Made by a program: the position numbers and the translations under genes. From Klenkia terrae (lineage in GTDB: Bacteria > Actinomycetota > Actinomycetes > Mycobacteriales > Geodermatophilaceae), in the NCBI RefSeq assembly GCF_900491935.1, contig NZ_UEXK01000004.1, forward strand, positions 2,618,529-2,682,528: a stretch of DNA of 64,000 nt. The letters are read 5' to 3'. Shown here one piece after another: positions 33,859 through 41,119 of the stretch. Position 1 is the stretch's first letter, and each line of letters starts with the position of its first letter. The notes under the pieces were generated by a model. It had not been told where the DNA came from. It did no database searches and saw only the letters and a list, made by a program, of their open reading frames with translations.

Positions 33859-34421
33859 GGCGGCTTCCGCCACTTCCGCTCGGGGTGCCGGTAGCCGGAC
33901 ACGAACTCCAGCAGGCCGTCGGCGGTGTGCACCACACCGAGGGCGTCCAGGCGGCGGCCGTCGAGGTACCCGTCGTCGACCATCCGGTGCAGCTGGGTGA
34001 GCAGCGGCTGCCAGAAGTCGTCGACGTCCAGCAGCAGCGTCGGCTTGGCGTGCAGGCCGAGCATGCCCCAGGTCCAGGCCTCGAAGAGCTCCTCCAGGGT
34101 GCCGGCGGCACCGGGCAGGGCGACGAAGGCGTCGGACAGGTCGGCCATCGCGGCCTTGCGCTCGTGCATGGTCTGCACGACCCGCAGGTCGGTCAGCCCG
34201 GGGTGGGCGAGCTCGTCGTCGACCAGGTGCTGCGGGATCACCCCGACCACCTCGCCGCCGGCGGCCAGCGCGGCGTCGGCCACCGTGCCCATCATCCCGA
34301 CCCGGCCACCGCCGTAGACGATGCCGACGCCGGCCCGGGCGAGGGACTCGGCGAACCCGGCCGCGGCGTGCTGGTGGGACGGCGGGCCGGCCTGCGACCC
34401 GGTGAAGACGGCGATGCGCAT
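33849..34421 (-). CDS. LOG-family protein (cytokinin riboside phosphoribohydrolase-like)
   Basis: 190 residues, family TIGR00730. VYGGGRVGMMGTVADAALAAGG is the N-terminal nucleotide-binding motif and MHERKAAMADLSDAFVALPGAAGTLEELFE the catalytic segment. The usual PGGxGTxxE reads PGAAGTLEE, with Ala for the second Gly. Characterised relatives release nucleobases from nucleoside 5'-monophosphates. The role in this organism is unknown. Confidence 0.85.
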   Translation of the reverse strand: MRIAVFTGSQAGPPSHQHAAAGFAESLARAGVGIVYGGGRVGMMGTVADAALAAGGEVVGVIPQHLVDDELAHPGLTDLRVVQTMHERKAAMADLSDAFVALPGAAGTLEELFEAWTWGMLGLHAKPTLLLDVDDFWQPLLTQLHRMVDDGYLDGRRLDALGVVHTADGLLEFVSGYRHPERKWRKPPQG

Positions 34422-34452
34422 GCCCGGCACCCTGTCACGCCCCGCCCGGGCA

Positions 34453-34513
34453 GGCATGGGAGCCCATGCACCCGGGGACGGGGCCCGTGACCGGGTGCAT
34501 GGGCTCCCATGCC
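34453..34513. repeat. 23-bp perfect inverted repeat with 15-base spacer
   Basis: Arms 34453-34475 and 34491-34513 are exact inverted copies (outer end GGCATGGGAGCC). They lie between the MaoC and LOG genes, which are read in the same direction, so the structure may terminate the upstream operon. The length and perfection are unusual for a simple terminator, and no T-run follows. Confidence 0.75.
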
Positions 34514-34526
34514 GTCGTGTGCGGGG

Positions 34527-34994
34527 TCAGGAGGCGGGTGCGCCGTACGCGCGGGTGACCCACTCGGCGATGCAGACCGGCTTGTCGGCGCCCTCGCGCT
34601 CGATGACGACGGCGATGGTGTTCTGCACCCCGCCGGCGACCTCCTCGACCGACTTCAGCGTGGTCGTCGCGCGCACCCGCGAGCCGACCGGGACCGGGGC
34701 GGGGAAGCGGACCTTGTTGAGGCCGTAGTTCACGCCCATCACCGCGTCGCTGATCGTGTACGTCGCGGTGGCGAGCGGGACGGCCAGCGAGAGGGTCATG
34801 AACCCGTGGGCGATCGGGCCGCCGAAGGGGCTCTCGGCCTTGGCCCGCTCGACGTCGACGTGGATCCACTGGTGGTCACCGGTGGCGTCGGCGAAGGTGT
34901 TGACCGCCTCCTGGGTGATCTCGTACCAGTCGCTGGTGCCCAGCTCGGTGCCCTGGAGGCCGGCGATCTCGGCGATCGTCGTGGTGGTGGTCAT
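34527..34994 (-). CDS. MaoC-like (R)-specific enoyl-CoA hydratase
   Basis: 155 residues, single hotdog domain. The hydratase-2 motif is complete: TFADATGDHQWIHVDVERA (catalytic D and H) and GGPIAHGFMTLSL. It adds water to enoyl-CoA esters. It is the last gene of an SDR / amidohydrolase / acyl-CoA ligase / MaoC operon and overlaps the ligase stop as ATGA, so it probably acts on the CoA ester made by that ligase. Confidence 0.92.
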   Translation of the reverse strand: MTTTTTIAEIAGLQGTELGTSDWYEITQEAVNTFADATGDHQWIHVDVERAKAESPFGGPIAHGFMTLSLAVPLATATYTISDAVMGVNYGLNKVRFPAPVPVGSRVRATTTLKSVEEVAGGVQNTIAVVIEREGADKPVCIAEWVTRAYGAPAS

Positions 34995-36532
34995 GCGTCA
35001 CTCCTCGGTGAGTACGTGGATCTCAGGTCGGGCTTGCGGATCTTGCCGGTGGCGGTCTTGGGCAGCTCGGTCACGAACCGCACCTGCTTGGGCACCTTGA
35101 ACCCGGCCAGCTTCTCCCGCAGCGCGGCGCGCAGCGCCTCGGCGTCCTGCACCGCCCCGGGGGTCGGGACGACGACGGCCAGGCCGACCTCGCCCCAGTG
35201 CGGGTCCGGGACACCGATGACGGCGACCTCGGACACCTCGGGCAGCTCCAGCATCGTGGACTCCACCTCGGCCGGGTACACGTTCTCCCCGCCGGAGATG
35301 ATCATGTCCTTGTACCGGTCGCGGATGTAGAGGTAGCCGTCCTCGTCGGTGGAGCCGGCGTCCCCGGAGTGGTACCAGCCGTCGACGATCGCCGCGGCGG
35401 TGGCCTCCGGTGCGTTCCAGTAGCCGGCCATGATGTTCGGCCCGGACAGCACGATCTCGCCGACCTCGCCGGGCGGGCAGGTCGTCCCGTCCGGTCGCAC
35501 GACCTTGACGTCGGTGAAGAACTGCGGCTTGCCGGCCGACCCGACGTGGTCCGCCGCGTCGGCGCTGTCCAGCGCGGTGCCGGCCGGCGCCGACTCGGTC
35601 ATCCCGTACGCCTGCTGCACGGTGATCCCCCGGTCCAGCCAGGTGCGCAGCAGCGGCAGCGGCAGCGGCGCCCCGGCCGCGCCGATGGTGCGCAACGCCG
35701 ACAGGTCGAGGGTGGCGAAGTCCGGCTGGCGGCTGAGCGCGTCGAGCATCGTGGGGACGGCGAAGAACGACGTCACCCGCTGCTCGGCGATGACCGCCAG
35801 GGTCGCCGGCGGGTCGAAACCACGCACCAGCACGCCGCAGCCGCCGCGCATGAGCGTGGGGTTGAGCGTCCCGTTCAGCCCGCCGATGTGGAACAGCGGC
35901 GCCAGCGCGAGGGTCCGCTCGTCCGGGGCGAAGTCGAAGCCGAGCACCTGGCTCATGCACGACCAGGTCATGTTCCCGTGGGTCAGGACCGCGCCCTTGG
36001 GCCGGCCGGTGGTCCCGGAGGTGTACATGATCAGGCAGACGTCGTCGAGGGTGACCGGCTCGTCCCGCTGCACCGGCTCGGCACCGGCGAGCAGCTGCTG
36101 CCAGTCCAGCGAGTCGGCGCCGCCGGCCAGCGGGGTCTCACCGGCCACCCAGGTGCGGACGGCGGGGAGCGCCTCGCGGAGGGCGTCGGCCGTCGTCCCG
36201 TGCTCCCGCCCGTGCACGACCAGCGTGGCGCCGGAGTGCTCGAGCACGTACTTCGCCTCGGGCGGGGTGAGCCGGGCGTTGACCGGCACCCAGATCGCCC
36301 CGAGCTGGCCGCAGGCGTAGAGGGTCTCCAGGCCGGCCGGGTGGTTGGCGCCGAGCCAGGCCACCCGGTCACCGCGCTGGACGCCGAGCCCGGCCAGCGC
36401 CGCCGCGGCGCGGCGCACCCGCAGCGCGAACTCGCCGTGCGTCGTCGTCGTGCCCTCGAACCACAGAGCCGGCTTGTGCGCGGAGCTGCGCAGGTGCCGC
36501 TCGGGCCACGAGCCCAGGCCGGCATTCCTCAC
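34991..36532 (-). CDS. Acyl-CoA synthetase (AMP-dependent ligase)
   Basis: 513 residues. The P-loop-like motif YTSGTTGRPKGAVLTHGN, the YGMTESAP motif, the hinge IRDRYKDMIISGGENVYPAEVE and the C-terminal catalytic lysine in PKTATGKIRKPDLR are all present. It activates a carboxylic acid with ATP and CoA. The GTG start overlaps the upstream amidohydrolase stop (GTGA). The substrate is not evident; the operon suggests a branched, cyclic or aromatic acid. Confidence 0.92.
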   Translation of the reverse strand: MRNAGLGSWPERHLRSSAHKPALWFEGTTTTHGEFALRVRRAAAALAGLGVQRGDRVAWLGANHPAGLETLYACGQLGAIWVPVNARLTPPEAKYVLEHSGATLVVHGREHGTTADALREALPAVRTWVAGETPLAGGADSLDWQQLLAGAEPVQRDEPVTLDDVCLIMYTSGTTGRPKGAVLTHGNMTWSCMSQVLGFDFAPDERTLALAPLFHIGGLNGTLNPTLMRGGCGVLVRGFDPPATLAVIAEQRVTSFFAVPTMLDALSRQPDFATLDLSALRTIGAAGAPLPLPLLRTWLDRGITVQQAYGMTESAPAGTALDSADAADHVGSAGKPQFFTDVKVVRPDGTTCPPGEVGEIVLSGPNIMAGYWNAPEATAAAIVDGWYHSGDAGSTDEDGYLYIRDRYKDMIISGGENVYPAEVESTMLELPEVSEVAVIGVPDPHWGEVGLAVVVPTPGAVQDAEALRAALREKLAGFKVPKQVRFVTELPKTATGKIRKPDLRSTYSPRSDA

Positions 36533-37404
36533 CTCAGCCCCAGGGCGCGGATCGCGTTCTCCTTGAAGATCAGCGGCTTGACCTCGGGCTTGATGTCGAG
36601 GGTCTCGAAGTCGGCCATCCAGCGCTCGGGCTTGAGCAACGGGTAGTCCGACCCGAAGAGCACCTTGCGCTTGAGCAGGCCGTTGGCGGCCTTGACCAGC
36701 TGCGGCGGGAAGTACTTCGGCGACCAGCCGGACAGGTCGATGTAGACGTTGGCCTTGTGCGTGGCGATCGAGATCGCGGAGTCCTGCCAGGGCACCGAGG
36801 GGTGCGCCATGATGATCGTCAGCCCGGGGAAGTCGGCGGCGACGTCGTCCAGCAGCATCGGGTCGGAGTAGCGCAGCTTGATGCCGCGCCCGCCGGGCAG
36901 GCCGGCGCCGATCCCGGTCTGGCCGGTGTGGAACAGCGCCGGGACGCCGAGGTTCTGCAGCTCCTCGTAGAGGGGGTAGACCGCGCGGTCGTTGGGCTCG
37001 AAGGCCTGGATCGACGGGTGGAACTTGAACCCGCGGACGTCGTGCTCGGTCACCAGCTTCCGGGCCAGCGCGATGCCCTTGGCGCCGCGGGCGGGGTCGA
37101 CCGACCCGAACGGGATCAGGACGTCGGGGTGCTGGGCGGCGAGGTCGGCGATCTCCTCGTTGCTCAGCGCCGGGTGGCCGGTGGCGTGCTCGATGTCCAC
37201 GGTGAACACGACCGCGGCCATGTTCTTGGCCCGGTAGTCCGCGGCGATGTCCGGGACGGTGGGGTCGTAGGGGTCGCCCTTGAAGTACTTCGCGGCCGCG
37301 GCGTTGAGCTCGTCGTCCAGCGCCAGGTGGCCGTGGGTGTCGGCGTGCACGTGGGTGTGCACGTCGATGGCGACCAGGGCGTCCAGGTCCAGCTGCAGGG
37401 CCAT
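36529..37404 (-). CDS. Amidohydrolase_2-family metal-dependent hydrolase/decarboxylase
   Basis: 291 residues, PF04909. The metal-binding IDVHTHVH lies near the N-terminus, FKFHPSIQAFEPND in the middle, IIMAHPS and LFGSDYPLLKPERWMADF near the end supply the other His/Asp ligands. Members are decarboxylases or hydrolases of aromatic and cyclic acids. It is one base after the SDR gene and overlaps the ligase gene. Confidence 0.9.
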   Translation of the reverse strand: MALQLDLDALVAIDVHTHVHADTHGHLALDDELNAAAAKYFKGDPYDPTVPDIAADYRAKNMAAVVFTVDIEHATGHPALSNEEIADLAAQHPDVLIPFGSVDPARGAKGIALARKLVTEHDVRGFKFHPSIQAFEPNDRAVYPLYEELQNLGVPALFHTGQTGIGAGLPGGRGIKLRYSDPMLLDDVAADFPGLTIIMAHPSVPWQDSAISIATHKANVYIDLSGWSPKYFPPQLVKAANGLLKRKVLFGSDYPLLKPERWMADFETLDIKPEVKPLIFKENAIRALGLR

Positions 37405-37405
37405 C

Positions 37406-38311
37406 TCAGGACTCCGGCTCGAACTGCTGGCCGACGGTCTGCTTCGAGGCCTCGAACGTGGGGCCCCAGGCGTCGGCGATGGCCTCGGCCGACCAGCCGG
37501 TGCCGTCGGCGAACTCCACGACGGTCTCGACCGGGTGGGTCCACAGCGCCAGCCGGTCGCCGCCGATGCCGATGGCCTGGCCGGTGATGCCGGCGGCCTC
37601 GTCGGAGGCGAGGAAGGCGATCAGCCCGGCGACGTCCTGCGCCGACCCGAAGCCCAGCTGCTTGCGGGCGTAGGGCGGCAGTGGGTCGCCGTTCTTCAGC
37701 GCGGTGACGTAGGGCTCCAGGAAGGGCACCGTCTCGGTCATCGCGGTGGCGGCCACCGGGACGACGGCGTTCACGGTGATCTGCGCCCGGGCCAGCTCCA
37801 TCGCCCAGGTGCGCACCATGCCGACGATGCCGGCCTTGGCCGCGGCGTAGTTGGTCTGGCCGAAGTTGCCGACCTGGCCGGTGGGGGAGCCGATGCAGAT
37901 GATCCGGCCGCCCTCGCCCTGCTCGCGCAGCTTGACCGCGGCGGCGCGGGTGCAGGTGAAGGTGCCGCGCAGGTGGGTGGTGATGACCGCGTCGAACTGC
38001 TCGTCGGTCATCTTCCACAGCGTGGTGTCGCGCAGGATGCCGGCGTTGTTGACCAGCACGTCCAGCCGGCCGAACTCGGCGACGGCGCGGTCGACCAGGG
38101 CCTGGGCGGCCTCGCTGGACCCGACGGGCACGACCTCGGCGACGGCGCTGCCCCCGTCGGCGGTGATCGCGTCGACGGCGGCCTGCGCGACCTCGGCGTC
38201 CACGTCGTTGACCACGACGGCTGCGCCGCGGCGGGCCAGCTCCTGGGCGTAGGCGAGGCCGAGGCCCCGGCCGGATCCGGTGACGACGGCGACCTTGCCG
38301 GTCAGCTCCAC
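37406..38311 (-). CDS. Short-chain dehydrogenase/reductase
   Basis: 301 residues from a GTG with GAGGAGAACCC upstream. The NAD(P) motif is VTGSGRGLGLAYA, the structural NNAG motif is present, and catalysis uses S in CIGSPTG and YAAAK. The C-terminal extension of about 50 residues beyond the usual SDR fold (TGWSAEAIADAWGPTFEASK) resembles that of 17-beta-HSD4/MFE-like SDRs, which oxidise 3-hydroxyacyl-CoA and work with MaoC hydratases. It is the first gene of the four-gene operon and divergent from a MarR regulator. Confidence 0.9.
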   Translation of the reverse strand: MELTGKVAVVTGSGRGLGLAYAQELARRGAAVVVNDVDAEVAQAAVDAITADGGSAVAEVVPVGSSEAAQALVDRAVAEFGRLDVLVNNAGILRDTTLWKMTDEQFDAVITTHLRGTFTCTRAAAVKLREQGEGGRIICIGSPTGQVGNFGQTNYAAAKAGIVGMVRTWAMELARAQITVNAVVPVAATAMTETVPFLEPYVTALKNGDPLPPYARKQLGFGSAQDVAGLIAFLASDEAAGITGQAIGIGGDRLALWTHPVETVVEFADGTGWSAEAIADAWGPTFEASKQTVGQQFEPES

Positions 38312-38359
38312 GGGTTCTCCTCGGTGCAGGGGGTGGTGCCCGGACCGTAGGTCGGTATC

Positions 38360-38383
38360 ATGGAGGTTGTCAACGATGGAGGT
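38360..38383. promoter_or_regulatory. Candidate MarR operator
   Basis: Between the divergent SDR and MarR genes, two direct ATGGAGGT copies (38360-38367, 38376-38383) flank the palindrome GTTGTCAAC (38366-38374). The position is right for a site controlling both genes. The second direct copy also contains the ribosome-binding site of the MarR gene, so part of the repetition may simply be that site. Confidence 0.45.
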
Positions 38384-38387
38384 GTTC

Positions 38388-38816
38388 ATGGGTCACCCGC
38401 TGACCGACGACCTGGGGTTCCTGCTCTCCCGCGCCAGCGGCGCCGTCGTCCGGGCGACCAACGCCGCGCTCACCTCGCACGGGCTGCGGGTGCGCCAGTA
38501 CTCGGTGCTGGTGCTGGCTTGCGACGCCGCGGACGGGGTGACCCAGCGCGAGCTGGCCGACGTCCTGGGGCTGGACCCGTCCCAGGTGGTGCTGCTGGTC
38601 GACGAGCTGGCCGGTGCCGGGCTGGTCGAGCGCCGGCCGTCCGAGGCCGACCGGCGCACCCGGCTGGTGGTGGCCACCGACGCCGGCCGGCGGGTGCGGG
38701 CCGACGCCGAGCGCGCGGCGACCGAGGCGGTCGAGGTGCCGCTGGGCCTGCTCGCCGAGGCCGAGCGCGAGCGGCTGCGGGACATGCTCACCCGCATCTG
38801 GACCGCGGCCGGCTGA
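38388..38816 (+). CDS. MarR-family regulator
   Basis: 142 residues from the ATG at 38388, which has GGAGG five bases upstream; the ATG at 38376 has none. Winged helix: VTQRELADVLGLDPSQVVLLVDELAGAGLVERRPSEADRRTRLVVATDAGRR, with the DxR wing. It is divergent from the SDR/amidohydrolase/ligase/MaoC operon and is probably its repressor, perhaps released by a CoA-ester or acid. Confidence 0.92.
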   Translation: MGHPLTDDLGFLLSRASGAVVRATNAALTSHGLRVRQYSVLVLACDAADGVTQRELADVLGLDPSQVVLLVDELAGAGLVERRPSEADRRTRLVVATDAGRRVRADAERAATEAVEVPLGLLAEAERERLRDMLTRIWTAAG

Positions 38817-38848
38817 CCCGGGGCCGGCGGGGACGCTCCTATGGTTCG

Positions 38849-39901
38849 TCAAGCCGCAGCCGGTGCTGATTCCAGGCGTCGGAAGAGTTCTCGGGCGATG
38901 TAGCGCTTGAGGCAGCGTTTGATCTCCCGGTCGGTCTTGCCTTGGGCTCGGCGGCGGTCGGCGTAGGCGCGGGTGCGCTCGTCCCGTTGCAGGCGGCTGA
39001 GGGCCACGGTGTGCAGGGCGCGGTTGAGTTGGCGGTCCCCGGAGCGGTTGAGCCGGTAGCGCACCGTCTTGCCCGAAGACGCGGGGATCGGTGCGGTGCC
39101 GGCGAGCATCGCGAAGGCGGCGTCGCTGCGGCAACGCCCCGGGTGGGACCAGGCGGTGAGCACTGTGGCGGCCACGATGGGGCCGACCCCGCTGACCTCG
39201 AGCAGGTCCGGTCGCCAGGAGCGCACGACGGCCCGGATCGCCTTCTCGTGCTCGAGCGCTTCGGCTTCGAGGAACCGGACGCGGCGGGCCAGGTCCCGCA
39301 GCACCGTCAGCGCGGTGAGCACGTCGATGGCGCCACTGCTGGCACCTGGTCGTAGCGCTGCGGCGGTGGTGATCATGGTGCGAGTGGACTGGCCGCGGAA
39401 CCGGGCGCGCACGACCTCTGGTGCGGTGATGACCATGGCAAGCAGTTGCCGGCCGGCGTCGGTGGCGGCTTGGACTGCCATCCGTCGGGCGGTCAGCCGC
39501 ATCTGCAGCGCGGCCCGCTCGGGGCCGGTCTTGGGTGCGGCCAGCTGGGTACGGGCCAGCGCGTCCCGGGCGGCGCGCTCGGCGTCGATGGGGTCGGACT
39601 TGGCCCCGGCACGCCGCGCCGGGCGCTTGGGGCGGTCCAGCTCCACCACCCACTCACCGACCTCGGCCAGGTGGCGGGCCAGGCCGGCGCCGTAGCCGCC
39701 GGCTCCTTCCATCGCCCAGGCCCGCAGGCCCGGGTGCTGCTCGGCCAGGGCGAGCAGTTCGGCGTAGCCGTCGGGGTCGGCGGGCACCGTGGCCCGGGCC
39801 AGCACCCCGCCGGTGGCCACCTCGACAACGGCGGCGGTGTGGGTCTGGCTGTGGGTGTCGACGCCGATGACGACCTCGACCAGTTCTGCCAACATGGACA
39901 T
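38849..39901 (-). CDS. IS110-family transposase
   Basis: 350 residues from the ATG at 39901. The N-terminal RuvC-like DEDD domain (VVIGVDTHSQTHTAAVVE, then AMEGAGGYGAGLARHL and KSDPIDAERAARDAL) and the C-terminal Transposase_20 domain (LLEVSGVGPIVAATVLTAW, FAMLAGTAPIPASSGKT, the conserved serine) are complete. IS110 recombinases are directed by a bridge RNA from a noncoding end of the element. The gene lies between MarR and PaaX genes. The true element ends are not obvious because this family lacks terminal inverted repeats. Confidence 0.95.
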   Translation of the reverse strand: MSMLAELVEVVIGVDTHSQTHTAAVVEVATGGVLARATVPADPDGYAELLALAEQHPGLRAWAMEGAGGYGAGLARHLAEVGEWVVELDRPKRPARRAGAKSDPIDAERAARDALARTQLAAPKTGPERAALQMRLTARRMAVQAATDAGRQLLAMVITAPEVVRARFRGQSTRTMITTAAALRPGASSGAIDVLTALTVLRDLARRVRFLEAEALEHEKAIRAVVRSWRPDLLEVSGVGPIVAATVLTAWSHPGRCRSDAAFAMLAGTAPIPASSGKTVRYRLNRSGDRQLNRALHTVALSRLQRDERTRAYADRRRAQGKTDREIKRCLKRYIARELFRRLESAPAAA

Positions 39902-40155
39902 GCGTTGTTCTCCTTGACCGGGGCGACGCGTGCAGGTCCCGGTCCGGTGCGGAGATGGCAGGACTGTGATGAGACACGCCAGCGTCAACTGGCGGTCAAG
40001 CTCCTGATCAGGCCAACGTCTCCGGCCGGGCCGGTGCCGGCAGCAGCAGACGGACAAGTCCCGTCGAAGGCACGAAGCCAGTCAGGCGAAGGGTCACGCC
40101 CACTGCTGCCAGCCATCAGCCCATCACCGATGAGCCGACCCTGCCAGCCTCACAG
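39902..40155 (-). other. Noncoding end upstream of IS110-type transposase, possible bridge RNA region
   Basis: About 250 bases with no gene. In IS110-group elements the noncoding end upstream of the recombinase encodes the bridge RNA with target- and donor-binding loops. The position is right, but I cannot fold the region reliably or fix the element boundary. A GCTCCT direct repeat at 38835-38840 and 40000-40005 is a weak candidate for the core ends. Confidence 0.35.
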
Positions 40156-40983
40156 TCAGGCGACGCGGCCGGTGGCGCGCAGGCTGCGCTCCAGCGCGGC
40201 CCGGGCGGCCGGCTCCAGCGCGGTGCGGGCGCGCCGGTAGGTGGCGGCGCTGGCCGCGGCGGGCCAGTCCGGGCCCAGGTTCTGCGCCGGCAACCCGGGG
40301 TCGGCCTGCAGCAGGTCCAGCCAGTCCGCGCCGAGCAGGGTCAGCTGGGCCATCGAGCCCGCGACCGGGGGCGGACCGCCCCAGGTCTCGGTGAAGCGCA
40401 GGTGCGCGGCGCGCACCGCGGGGACGTCCCAGGCCCGCCGCACCATCCCGTCGACGTCGGTGCCCGGCAGGGGACGGGCGCCGAACGCGTCGGCCAGCCC
40501 GGTCGCCTCGGCCAGCCCCCGGTCGCCGAGGACGGCGGCCACGTCGACGGTGCCCGGGGCGATCCACAGGCCGTCGCGCAGCCCGCCGAACCCGGCCCAG
40601 GCCAGCGCGCCGCGCACCCGGTGCCGCAGCACCCGCTGGGTCTCGGGCACCGAGTAGCTGAGCAGCGTCCACTCCCCGGGCGGGTGCTCGAACGGGGTCG
40701 GGGAGCTGACCCGGCGGTCGGCCCGGCGCAGCACCGCCTCGATCCGCGGGGTCAGCGAGTACTCCGCCGTCCGGCCGACCTGGCCGCGGGCGAGCAGGCC
40801 GCGCTGGACCATCCGCTGCAGCGTCGCCCGCCCGGCCGCCTCGGCCACGCCGAGGTCGGCGAGCACGTCCAGCAGCGTGGACGACGGCAGCGGCGGCAGG
40901 TCGGCGTCGAGCACCTGGGAGCCCAGGAAGTTCAGCAGGAGCGCCTGCGGGCGGTGCGCCGCCCCCGGCCCGGGCCCGTCCAT
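40156..40983 (-). CDS. PaaX-family transcriptional repressor
   Basis: 275 residues from an ATG with GAGGAGG upstream. An N-terminal winged helix (LLDVLADLGVAEAAGRATLQRMVQRGLLARGQVGRTAEYSLT), a central PaaX domain (EWTLLSYSVPETQRVLRHRVRGALAWAGFGGLRDGLWIAP) and a C-terminal ligand domain (VPAVRAAHLRFTETWGG). PaaX proteins bind aryl-CoA esters such as phenylacetyl-CoA. It is divergent from the transporter/ligase operon at 41120, which includes an acyl-CoA ligase able to make such an inducer. Confidence 0.9.
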   Translation of the reverse strand: MDGPGPGAAHRPQALLLNFLGSQVLDADLPPLPSSTLLDVLADLGVAEAAGRATLQRMVQRGLLARGQVGRTAEYSLTPRIEAVLRRADRRVSSPTPFEHPPGEWTLLSYSVPETQRVLRHRVRGALAWAGFGGLRDGLWIAPGTVDVAAVLGDRGLAEATGLADAFGARPLPGTDVDGMVRRAWDVPAVRAAHLRFTETWGGPPPVAGSMAQLTLLGADWLDLLQADPGLPAQNLGPDWPAAASAATYRRARTALEPAARAALERSLRATGRVA

Positions 40984-41048
40984 GTGCCTCCTCGGTCCCG
41001 CAGATCCCAGCACAGCTGCACCAGGTCCGACGAAAGGTAGACAACTTC

Positions 41049-41077
41049 TTGACGGACGTAGAGGTTTTCTCTAGCTT
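41049..41077 (+). promoter_or_regulatory. Promoter and operator candidate for the transporter operon
   Basis: TTGACG (41049-41054), a 17-base spacer and TAGCTT (41072-41077) form a sigma70-like promoter about 40 bases before the LivF-LivG start. The 15-bp palindrome TAGAG-GTTTT-CTCTA (41059-41073) overlaps the spacer and the start of the -10 box, a good place for repression by the divergent PaaX-type protein. The local AT-richness stands out. Confidence 0.55.
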
Positions 41078-41119
41078 TCTCGTGACCTGGAACACCCCAG
41101 TCGATCGTGAAGGACATCG

